Assembly (NCBI GenBank): GCA_900552715.1
Contig: USAV01000112.1
Location: 1 to 5,318 of the forward strand
Direction of reading: 5' to 3'
DNA length: 5,318 nucleotides
Source: an uncultured Veillonella sp.
Lineage (GTDB): Bacteria > Bacillota > Negativicutes > Veillonellales > Veillonellaceae
The notes under the pieces are model-generated. The model had not been told where the DNA came from, made no database searches, and saw only the letters and a list, made by a program, of their open reading frames with translations. This document shows, piece by piece, positions 1 through 5,312 of this stretch (its first letter is position 1; the number at the start of each line of letters is the position of its first letter). A program made the translations under genes and the position numbers.

Positions 1-49
1 AAAGATAAAATGCCGATAGAGCTATTATTTAACTAGTTCCATCGGCATT
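1..49 (-). terminator. Second terminator-like hairpin downstream of smpB
   Basis: AATGCCGAT (9-17) pairs perfectly with ATCGGCATT (41-49). Pairing continues inward to 24/34, with one wobble and one A-C mismatch, leaving a 9-nt loop. On the minus strand the stem runs into TTTTATCTTT, a modest T tract at the window edge; there is no T tract on the plus side. It may back up the terminator at 99-154, or end a short transcript of its own. The 49 bases between the two hairpins hold no gene or convincing promoter that I can see. Confidence 0.6.
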
Positions 50-98
50 AACAGCAACACTTTTTGTCCTATAACCCAAAAATACAGAGTAAGTTGAC

Positions 99-154
99 AA
101 ATATTAAAATAAAAAGTCGAGCCATTATGACTCGATCTTTTTATTTTAATATTT
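99..154 (-). terminator. Long bidirectional terminator overlapping the smpB stop
   Basis: An 18-bp perfect outer stem (99-116 with 137-154, almost all A/T) continues, after a single bulged base at 136, into a GC-richer inner stem TCGAG/CTCGA (117-121 with 131-135) with a 9-nt loop. Read on the minus strand, the inner stem is followed by CTTTTTATTTT, a good termination tract. Read on the plus strand it is followed by CTTTTTATTTT as well, so it can also stop a convergent gene to the left. The smpB stop codon (148-146) lies in the 5' arm on the minus strand. Confidence 0.88.
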
Positions 155-616
155 TTGTTGTTCTTTAAGTCTCTTAGCAATATCTCGCTTAGCATCGCGT
201 TCTGCCATATCTTGACGCTTATCATACAGCTTTTTACCAGTTACAAGACCAACGGTTACCTTTACATAACCATGACTGAAATGGAAATTAAGGGGCACTA
301 AAGAGAATCCTTTCTCCTTAACCTGAGCATGCAGTTTATTGATTTCAGATTTATGCATCAACAATTTGCGAGTTCGTTCAGGTTCATGATTAAAGCGGTT
401 CCCCTGTTCGTATGGACTAATGTGAACGCCATACAATAAGAGTTCACCTTTATCAATGCGACAAAAGCTATCCTTTAGGTTTAATTTGCCTTGGCGTATG
501 GATTTAATTTCTGTACCTGTCAAAGCAATACCAGCTTCATAGGTTTCATGAATATTAAAATCATGACGCGCCTTACGATTATCCGCAATAAGAGATGGAC
601 TAGATTGTTTCGCCAT
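146..616 (-). CDS. smpB: SsrA-binding protein SmpB (trans-translation)
   Basis: The product is 156 aa, the usual length. SmpB binds the tRNA-like domain of tmRNA and brings it to ribosomes stalled on messages without a stop codon, so that the nascent protein is tagged and the ribosome freed. The OB-barrel signatures are present: NRKARHDF at 13-20 and GIALTGTEIKSIRQG at 29-43, followed by LNLKDSFCRI and LYGVHISPYEQGNRFNHEPERTRKLL. The C-terminal tail, which enters the empty mRNA channel, contains GKKLYDKR at 127-134 and a run of alternating Lys/Arg and acidic residues to the end. It starts 8 nt after rnr, a pairing found in many Firmicutes and consistent with their shared role in non-stop mRNA handling. 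The TAA stop and the last two sense codons lie inside the stem of the downstream terminator. The tmRNA gene, which follows smpB in B. subtilis, is not in the 145 bases left in the window. Confidence 0.96.
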   Translation of the reverse strand: MAKQSSPSLIADNRKARHDFNIHETYEAGIALTGTEIKSIRQGKLNLKDSFCRIDKGELLLYGVHISPYEQGNRFNHEPERTRKLLMHKSEINKLHAQVKEKGFSLVPLNFHFSHGYVKVTVGLVTGKKLYDKRQDMAERDAKRDIAKRLKEQQKY

Positions 617-621
617 ATATA

Positions 622-626
622 CCTCT
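622..626 (-). promoter_or_regulatory. Ribosome binding site of smpB overlapping the rnr stop codon
   Basis: On the minus strand TAGAGGTATATATG joins the rnr TAG stop (627-625) to AGAGG and then, after 5 nt, the smpB ATG. The shared bases imply that ribosomes finishing rnr help start smpB. Confidence 0.75.
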
Positions 627-2988
627 ATCGTTTACGTTTACTTTTAGATTTCTTAGATTGATTGCGCTTCGATGTTTTATTAGATTTCTTTCGACTTGAT
701 TTGACTTTACCAGATTTTTTACTGAAAGTATCGTATCTAGAATGGCCGGATTTACTGCTATCACGTCGGGAAGATTTTTTACTAGATTTGCCCGAAGATT
801 TACGACCTTTACGACCACCAAAACGATCGCGACTAGTTGCATAGTCAGAACCATTGCGCAATTGTTCTTGAATAGCCATTAGATTATTAACTTCACCTAG
901 TACAAAGTCAATTTGTTTCTTTTCTACATCAGCTTTCACTAATGTAACCGTTACCTTTTCACCTAAGTGATAGGTTTTACCGGTTCTCTTACCTACGAGC
1001 ACAAAATGTTCTTCATCGAAGAAATAGTAATCATCGTTCATCATGCTCATATGCACGAGACCATCGATACCATTTTCTAACTCTACAAACATCCCAAAGG
1101 ACGTAATGCTAGAAATAGTTCCTTCAAAGACTTCTCCCACAAATGGAACCATATATTGCGTCTTTTTAAGATCTACTGTATCTCGTTCAGCCTCTGTGGC
1201 AACTTGTTCTTGTAAAGAAGAATGTTCTACAGCCCCCACTAAGAATGCTTCGTCTACATCACGTTTAGAATAGCCATTTTTCCAATGCATATCCGCTTTT
1301 AAAAGGCGGTGAACCATTAAGTCAGGATATCGTCTAATTGGAGATGTGAAATGCGTATAACATGTGGATGCCAAGCCAAAATGGCCCACATTGTTGGTAC
1401 TATATTTAGCTTGCTGCATGGAACGCAAGGTCATAATTTGAGCTACTTGCTCAATATCTTGCCCTTTTACTACATCTAAGATTTTTTGGAAATCTCGTGG
1501 TGTCACACCATCAGTACTGAGAACTAGGTTTTGACCTAAATAATTAAGCACCTTTTGGAATAAATCTAGTTTTTCCTCACTAGGGTTCTCATGTATACGA
1601 TATACTGATGTACGATGTGTATGTTCTAAATGTGTAGCCACTGTTTCATTGGCAATGAGCATACATTCTTCGATAAGTCGTTCCGCCATGGTACGATCTC
1701 GTTTTACGATGCGCAACGGTGTACCATCATGATCAAGTAATACCTTGTACTCAGGAAAATCAAAGTCCAATGCACCTCTACGACGACGCATTGCATTAAG
1801 AATTTTAGAGATTTCTGCTAAATCACGAAGCATAGGCATAAAGTCTTGTAAATCGTCAGGAATAATATTTTCTTCCAGCGCCTTATACACTTCTTTATAA
1901 CTACAACGACGGCCTACATGGATAATCGACGGTCGAATGCGATAATGTACAACCTTACCATCTTTATTAATTTCCATCATACACGTCATAGCATAACGGT
2001 CTTCATGAGCATTTAAACTACAAATACCATTGGATAAAACCTCTGGTAACATCGGTACTACTCTATCAACTAAATATACAGATGTCCCCCGTTTATAGGC
2101 CTCGTTGTCAATGGCTTTCCCAGATGTTACATAATGACTTACATCTGCAATATGTACCCCTAATTCATAATTACCATTTGGTAATTTACGACCACTAACA
2201 GCATCGTCTAAATCTTTTGCATCTTCCCCATCAATGGTAACCATTTGTACATCACGAAGGTCCCAACGATCAGGATCCTCATGAATCACAGTATCAATTT
2301 TTTTGCTAGCTTTAATGACATCGTCTGGGAAATTAAATGGAATCTTATGATTCGCCATGATGCAGTTAATATCGAGGTCTACATCACCTTTATAGCCAAG
2401 AATTTCCGTAATAATACCTTCTGGCTTTTTATCACCTTCCGGCCATTTTGTAATTTTGACTAGTACCTTTGCGCCACTACGTGCATCTAATGTATTTTTT
2501 AAATCTACAAAGATATCGGTCCCTATACGCTCATCATCAGGGATAACAAAGCCAAAATGTTGTTGTCGGTCATAGGTACCTACAATCGTTTCATTAGCTC
2601 GTTCAATAACATCAACGATGACGCCTTCTCGTTTATGCTTTGTATAGTTAGAATGTACGACGCGAACTCGAACCTTATCATTGTGCATAGCAGTCCCTTT
2701 ATTTTGTTCTGCTACATATATATCTTCATCATCAGGCATGATCACAAAGCCATACGACTTACGATAGCCCTTATAAATACCTTCATATTCTTCATGTTGT
2801 TGTTCTGCATATTGATATACATCAGGTCGAGAAGATGTTAGCACCCCTTCTCGAGCAAGCATTTTTGCTGAACGAATAAACATCTCAAGATCCTTACCAC
2901 CTCGAATGTGATTATCCATAGCAGCATCTTCAATATGATATGCATGTGGTTGTATAGATTTATAAAAGTCTAATACTTTCTTCTTCAA
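625..2988 (-). CDS. rnr: Ribonuclease R, 3'-5' exoribonuclease (RNB family)
   Basis: The product is 787 aa, the normal size for RNase R, a processive 3'-5' exonuclease that degrades structured RNA, takes part in rRNA quality control and removes non-stop mRNA together with tmRNA-SmpB. Domains in order: an N-terminal winged-helix-like region (about 1-60), two cold-shock/OB domains (about 67-128 and 133-195), the RNB catalytic domain (about 235-565), an S1 domain (about 615-697) and a basic tail (724-787). The catalytic motif TIDGEDAKDLDDAV (251-264) carries the four metal-binding aspartates D253, D259, D261 and D262. Y305 in RGTSVYLVDRVVPMLP matches the tyrosine that stacks on the RNA 3' end, and SPIRRYPDLMVHR (549-561) holds the conserved arginines. 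The S1 motif FEGTISSITSFGMFVELENG is clear. Translation starts at TTG with a perfect ribosome binding site. The TAG stop overlaps the smpB ribosome binding site. An intrinsic terminator lies just upstream and I see no convincing promoter between secG and rnr. Confidence 0.96.
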   Translation of the reverse strand: MKKKVLDFYKSIQPHAYHIEDAAMDNHIRGGKDLEMFIRSAKMLAREGVLTSSRPDVYQYAEQQHEEYEGIYKGYRKSYGFVIMPDDEDIYVAEQNKGTAMHNDKVRVRVVHSNYTKHKREGVIVDVIERANETIVGTYDRQQHFGFVIPDDERIGTDIFVDLKNTLDARSGAKVLVKITKWPEGDKKPEGIITEILGYKGDVDLDINCIMANHKIPFNFPDDVIKASKKIDTVIHEDPDRWDLRDVQMVTIDGEDAKDLDDAVSGRKLPNGNYELGVHIADVSHYVTSGKAIDNEAYKRGTSVYLVDRVVPMLPEVLSNGICSLNAHEDRYAMTCMMEINKDGKVVHYRIRPSIIHVGRRCSYKEVYKALEENIIPDDLQDFMPMLRDLAEISKILNAMRRRRGALDFDFPEYKVLLDHDGTPLRIVKRDRTMAERLIEECMLIANETVATHLEHTHRTSVYRIHENPSEEKLDLFQKVLNYLGQNLVLSTDGVTPRDFQKILDVVKGQDIEQVAQIMTLRSMQQAKYSTNNVGHFGLASTCYTHFTSPIRRYPDLMVHRLLKADMHWKNGYSKRDVDEAFLVGAVEHSSLQEQVATEAERDTVDLKKTQYMVPFVGEVFEGTISSITSFGMFVELENGIDGLVHMSMMNDDYYFFDEEHFVLVGKRTGKTYHLGEKVTVTLVKADVEKKQIDFVLGEVNNLMAIQEQLRNGSDYATSRDRFGGRKGRKSSGKSSKKSSRRDSSKSGHSRYDTFSKKSGKVKSSRKKSNKTSKRNQSKKSKSKRKR

Positions 2989-2995
2989 ATCTTCA

Positions 2996-3002
2996 CCTCC
3001 TT
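2996..3002 (-). promoter_or_regulatory. Ribosome binding site supporting a TTG start for rnr
   Basis: AAGGAGG (extended to AAGGAGGTG) lies 7 nt before the TTG at 2988. The next in-frame ATG is at codon 24 and would cut into the N-terminal domain. The perfect Shine-Dalgarno therefore decides for the TTG start. Confidence 0.88.
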
Positions 3003-3008
3003 ATTCTG

Positions 3009-3038
3009 AAAAAAGAAAAAGCCTGCAAAGCAGGCTTT
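3009..3038 (-). terminator. Intrinsic terminator between secG and rnr
   Basis: On the minus strand the perfect 9-bp stem AAAGCCTGC / GCAGGCTTT with a TTT loop (3038-3018) is followed by TTCTTTTTT, completing a T-rich tract. It starts 5 nt after the secG stop and ends 6 nt before the rnr Shine-Dalgarno. It has no T tract on the plus strand, so it acts only in the direction of these genes. It should reduce transcription entering rnr-smpB. Confidence 0.9.
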
Positions 3039-3043
3039 CATCA

Positions 3044-3289
3044 TTAGAATTGATTAATCATTGCCCCTAACACTAAGCTCAACACAGCAAAGATAATCCC
3101 CAATATAATCGTACATTTAGATAAGAAAGCGTCTAAACCGCGTTGCTTACCACCAAAAGAAGAGTCTGCCGCACCAGAAACAGCACCACCCATGCCTGCG
3201 TTTTTACTATTCTGTGCAACAACTACTACGATTAATAAGATAGATACGATAACTTCTACAATCATTAAGAAATTTGTCACGACTGTCAT
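3044..3289 (-). CDS. secG: Preprotein translocase subunit SecG
   Basis: The product is 81 aa, typical of Firmicutes SecG. It is the small, non-essential subunit of the SecYEG channel that stimulates SecA-driven protein export across the cytoplasmic membrane. Two hydrophobic helices are visible, about residues 6-25 and 59-77, joined by a Gly/Ala/Ser-rich loop. The loop carries the family signature NAGMGGAVSGAADSSFGG, then KQRGLDAFLSK, a basic stretch leading into the second helix. The start used is the ATG overlapping the sigH stop; a GTG at 3280 would give 78 aa and has better spacing from AGGAAGG. An intrinsic terminator begins a few bases after the TAA stop, so secG is probably the last gene of most sigH transcripts. 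In B. subtilis secG is in the rnr-smpB neighbourhood, whereas sigH is followed by rpmG-secE-nusG, so finding secG behind sigH is a departure from that layout. Confidence 0.93.
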   Translation of the reverse strand: MTVVTNFLMIVEVIVSILLIVVVVAQNSKNAGMGGAVSGAADSSFGGKQRGLDAFLSKCTIILGIIFAVLSLVLGAMINQF

Positions 3290-3960
3290 CCTTCCTGTGT
3301 GGCTCTTGGAGAATCCAAAACCCGATGTTCTAAATACTTCTCTAATTTACGTTTAACCCTTTGTAACGCATTGTCTATAGATTTGACACTGCGATCTGTG
3401 ACCTCAGCCATTTCTTGGTAAGAACGTCCATCTAGGTATCCTTCCAAGACCTCCCACTCGAGTTCACTTAAAATATGACCAATATTGCGCTCAATATCAT
3501 CCAATTCCTCTTGGCTGATAATAAGATCCTCAGGATTTGTAACCTTTGCTGAGGATAGCATCTCGATCAACGTACGCTCTGATTCCTCTGTATATACCGG
3601 TTTATTTAACGATACATAGGAATTTAAAGGCGCATGTTTTTGTCTAGTAGCCGACTTAATAGCCGTAATAATTTGTCTAGTTATACAAAGCTCTGCAAAA
3701 GCTCTAAAGGACGCCAATTTATCATGTTTAAAGTCTCGCGTAGCCTTATATAGGCCAATCATCCCTTCTTGAATGATATCCTCACGATCAGCGCCTACCA
3801 AAAAGTAAGAGCGCGCCTTTGCACGAACAAAGTTTTTATATTTATTAACAATATAATCGATTGCAAACTCATTTTGCTCTTCTTGAGCTATGACCACAAC
3901 TTGCTCATCAGTCATTTCTTTGAAATTGTAATCGGACTTGCGTGTATGAATGCTGTTCAT
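3286..3960 (-). CDS. sigH: RNA polymerase sigma factor SigH (sigma-30 / sigma-H family)
   Basis: With the ATG at 3960 the product is 224 aa, close to the roughly 218 aa of B. subtilis SigH. It directs RNA polymerase to alternative promoters; in Bacillus it switches on early sporulation and competence genes. Region 2 (about residues 36-112) is strikingly like Bacillus SigH, including FVRAKARSYFLVGADRED, IIQEGMIGLYKATRDF, FAELCITRQIITAIKSATRQ and PLNSYVSL. Region 4 (about 160-211) ends in a helix-turn-helix with RSYQEMAE and VKSIDNALQRVKRKLEKYLE. The reading frame stays open upstream to a TTG at 4029, but those 23 codons are the promoter read as protein and should not be annotated. The gene has its own promoter and a strong ribosome binding site. 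Its TGA stop overlaps the secG ATG as ATGA, so translation of secG is likely coupled. The regulon here is unknown; if the host does not sporulate, competence or stationary-phase genes would be the likelier targets. Confidence 0.95.
   Translation of the reverse strand: MNSIHTRKSDYNFKEMTDEQVVVIAQEEQNEFAIDYIVNKYKNFVRAKARSYFLVGADREDIIQEGMIGLYKATRDFKHDKLASFRAFAELCITRQIITAIKSATRQKHAPLNSYVSLNKPVYTEESERTLIEMLSSAKVTNPEDLIISQEELDDIERNIGHILSELEWEVLEGYLDGRSYQEMAEVTDRSVKSIDNALQRVKRKLEKYLEHRVLDSPRATQEG
3290..3296 (-). promoter_or_regulatory. Ribosome binding site of secG, start ambiguous
   Basis: AGGAAGG on the minus strand abuts the ATG at 3289 directly; even if only AGGA pairs with the ribosome, the spacing is just 3 nt. 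The GTG three codons later (3280-3278) lies 9 nt downstream of AAGG, a better spacing. Either start is possible, and ATGA coupling with sigH could rescue the first. Confidence 0.5.
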
Positions 3961-3964
3961 ATGC

Positions 3965-3972
3965 TCCTCCTT
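3965..3972 (-). promoter_or_regulatory. Strong ribosome binding site that fixes the sigH start
   Basis: AAGGAGGA on the minus strand, with 5 nt between AAGGAGG and the ATG at 3960, is a near-perfect Shine-Dalgarno. It decides in favour of this start over a TTG further upstream at 4029, which lies inside the -35 box and has no ribosome binding site. Confidence 0.88.
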
Positions 3973-4000
3973 ACAATTGAGCAGAAAAACCAATATATTC

Positions 4001-4029
4001 ATTATACTGGAAGTATATGTGATTTTCAA
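4001..4029 (-). promoter_or_regulatory. Sigma-A-type promoter of sigH
   Basis: On the minus strand a -35 box TTGAAA (4029-4024) and a perfect -10 box TATAAT (4006-4001) are separated by exactly 17 nt. The predicted start of transcription is near 3994, giving a leader of roughly 34 nt before the sigH ATG at 3960. The promoter begins 3 nt after the yacP stop codon and fills most of the 72-nt gap. I see no terminator between yacP and this promoter, so sigH may be transcribed both by readthrough from rlmB-yacP and from here. Confidence 0.85.
4003..4017. repeat. Inverted repeat overlapping the sigH -10 box
   Basis: A perfect 6-bp inverted repeat, TATACT-TCC-AGTATA on the minus strand, covers the right part of the promoter spacer and the first four bases of the -10 box. 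It could be a small operator in the sigH promoter, or a chance by-product of the AT-rich -10 region. No regulator can be named from the sequence. Confidence 0.35.
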
Positions 4030-4032
4030 CTA

Positions 4033-4566
4033 TCAATGGCCACGGCGTAACTTCTCTAGCTTTTCAGCTACTTCAGGAGATAATAAACCTCCTACTTCAT
4101 TACGTCGCAAACTAAATTGATCTCGTCTATGTTCATGAGCGTATTGTAGTCGTTCCTCTTCCTTAGCTATGCGAATCATATTTTGCAATTCTCGAGCTGG
4201 AATCCGTAAACCACCAGATCCGAGAATTTGATTTTGTTCAGCTCCATCAGAGGTTACAACATATACATTGGTATATTTGCCCTTCCGCAAAAATACCTCG
4301 CGTTCAATAAAGGAATCCGCCGTCTCTCCATCCTCAGTATACACTTCAAGAAATCCGCTCGTAATCGCCTCTACAGAACCGCCAGACTTTGTATATTTAC
4401 CGTCAAACACAAGGATAACTTCGTATCCTTTGAATTTTCCGTAATTCAACAATCTATCTCTAAGCTCCATACGGGCATGTTCTAATGACTCATGAGCCAA
4501 TTTCTTTAGATGAGTCCAGGCGAATATCACATTATATCCATCTACAATTAAGATATCTTTTAACAT
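4033..4566 (-). CDS. yacP: YacP-like NYN-domain endoribonuclease (Rae1 family)
   Basis: The product is 177 aa, close to the size of B. subtilis YacP (Rae1). Rae1 associates with the ribosome and cleaves certain mRNAs in the A site. The PIN/NYN fold is visible as an N-terminal strand ending in DGYNVI (residues 9-14), VFDGKY at 53-58, ETADSFIE at 81-88 and VTSDGAEQ at 104-111. D9, D55, D84 and D107 are the expected metal-binding acidic residues. The C-terminal part (about 125-177) is charged and helical with many Arg, Lys and Glu residues, plausibly for ribosome or RNA contact. It starts with ATG 2 nt after the rlmB stop, and no convincing Shine-Dalgarno precedes it, so translation is probably coupled to rlmB. 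The order rlmB-yacP-sigH matches that of many Firmicutes and strengthens the family call. A-site cleavage is known for the B. subtilis protein and is only inferred here. Confidence 0.88.
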   Translation of the reverse strand: MLKDILIVDGYNVIFAWTHLKKLAHESLEHARMELRDRLLNYGKFKGYEVILVFDGKYTKSGGSVEAITSGFLEVYTEDGETADSFIEREVFLRKGKYTNVYVVTSDGAEQNQILGSGGLRIPARELQNMIRIAKEEERLQYAHEHRRDQFSLRRNEVGGLLSPEVAEKLEKLRRGH

Positions 4567-4568
4567 AA

Positions 4569-5300
4569 TTATTTAGCTTGTCGTTGACGAACCGCTTCAT
4601 ACATAAGAACGGCGGCTGCAACAGATGCATTCAAAGAATTTAAATTCCCATACATAGGGATGGTAACGAGGAAATCACAAGCCTCTTTCACAACGCGGCT
4701 AATGCCCTTACCTTCATTACCGATAACGATAACTGTAGGAATTGTCATATCCGCCTCGTATAAGGTACGATCTCCTTCCATATGAGCGCCCATAACCCAA
4801 AAACCTTGTTTCTGAAGTTGTTTAATGGTTTGGGCTACATTCCCAACTTGTACAAGTGGAATTTGCTCAATAGCACCTGCCGATGTTTTAGCCACAGTAG
4901 CATTAATAGGTGCATTGTGACGCTTAGGAATGAGAACGGCCGTAGCCCCTACACATTCCGCAGTACGGATGATAGCGCCCATGTTATGTGGATCCTCAAC
5001 GCCATCTGTTAGGATAAGCAAAGGTACCTTATGATTTGTCTCTTGCAACACTTCACCTAGTTCTTTAAATTGAACAGCAGAAACAAGAGCAATAACACCT
5101 TGATGTGGCACCTCTAAATCATATTTATTCATTTGTTTGATAGGTGTTGGACGCACTTCAATGCCTTGAGATTTAGCAAGGCCAACAATATCAGCTAGAC
5201 CTGTTTTAACCTTATCTTCACTGACCATAATGCGCTGGATGGAACGACCACTTTTAAGGGCCTCTTTAACCGCATTGCGACCTACAATATAATTATCCAT
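4569..5300 (-). CDS. rlmB: 23S rRNA (guanosine-2'-O-)-methyltransferase RlmB, SpoU/TrmH family
   Basis: The product is 243 aa, the usual length for RlmB. Members of this family use S-adenosylmethionine to methylate the ribose of a conserved guanosine (G2251 in E. coli numbering) in the 23S rRNA P-loop; they are cytoplasmic, knotted SPOUT dimers. The N-terminal part (about residues 4-75, starting NYIVGRNAVKEAL) fits the SpoU substrate-binding domain. The catalytic domain (about 93-240) shows all three SpoU motifs: motif 1 with N106, G108 and R112 in HNMGAIIRTAE; motif 2 GNEGKG at 194-199; motif 3 SLNASVA at 222-228. The ATG start has a GAGGT ribosome binding site 7 nt upstream. It is the first gene visible in the run, and yacP starts 2 nt after its TAA stop, so the two are probably co-transcribed from a promoter beyond the window edge. 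Related TrmH-family enzymes can modify other guanosines, so the exact target is inferred from family membership and from the location next to yacP and sigH. Confidence 0.93.
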   Translation of the reverse strand: MDNYIVGRNAVKEALKSGRSIQRIMVSEDKVKTGLADIVGLAKSQGIEVRPTPIKQMNKYDLEVPHQGVIALVSAVQFKELGEVLQETNHKVPLLILTDGVEDPHNMGAIIRTAECVGATAVLIPKRHNAPINATVAKTSAGAIEQIPLVQVGNVAQTIKQLQKQGFWVMGAHMEGDRTLYEADMTIPTVIVIGNEGKGISRVVKEACDFLVTIPMYGNLNSLNASVAAAVLMYEAVRQRQAK

Positions 5301-5307
5301 ACTACAT

Positions 5308-5312
5308 ACCTC
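5308..5312 (-). promoter_or_regulatory. Ribosome binding site of rlmB
   Basis: On the minus strand GAGGT lies 7 nt before the ATG at 5300, a normal spacing that supports this start. The sequence between them contains an out-of-frame ATGTAG, which could be the last two codons of an upstream gene running off the window edge. Too little is present to say. Confidence 0.7.

Noticed and set aside
94..99. TTGACA on the plus strand, a perfect -35 box
   Set aside because: No -10-like hexamer occurs 16-18 nt downstream (that region is the GC-richer terminator stem), and no plus-strand gene follows.
78..131. Very short hydrophobic open frame (18 codons) starting in the loop of the smpB terminator
   Set aside because: It is read from AT-rich terminator sequence with no ribosome binding site; the hydrophobic residues follow from the T-rich codons.
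25..225. Minus-strand open frame of 66 codons overlapping the end of smpB
   Set aside because: It lies in another frame of smpB, runs through the loop and arms of two terminator hairpins, has no ribosome binding site and shows no recognisable domain.
600..854. 84-codon minus-strand open frame overlapping the end of rnr, and a 60-codon plus-strand frame at 662-844
   Set aside because: Both are shadows of the low-complexity Lys/Ser tail of RNase R; the real frame there continues the enzyme without a break.
2557..2841. Plus-strand open frame of 94 codons with hydrophobic stretches
   Set aside because: It is antisense to the cold-shock domains of RNase R, has no ribosome binding site or promoter, and its hydrophobicity is the expected result of reading charged codons in reverse.
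3046..3110. Weak promoter-like hexamers (TTGAGC and GATTAA, 17 nt apart) at the end of secG that could serve rnr
   Set aside because: The -10 match is poor and the transcript would still have to pass the terminator at 3038-3009, so I do not annotate it.
3961..4029. N-terminal extension of SigH from the TTG at 4029
   Set aside because: It coincides with the -35 and -10 boxes and the leader; the strong ribosome binding site serves the ATG at 3960.
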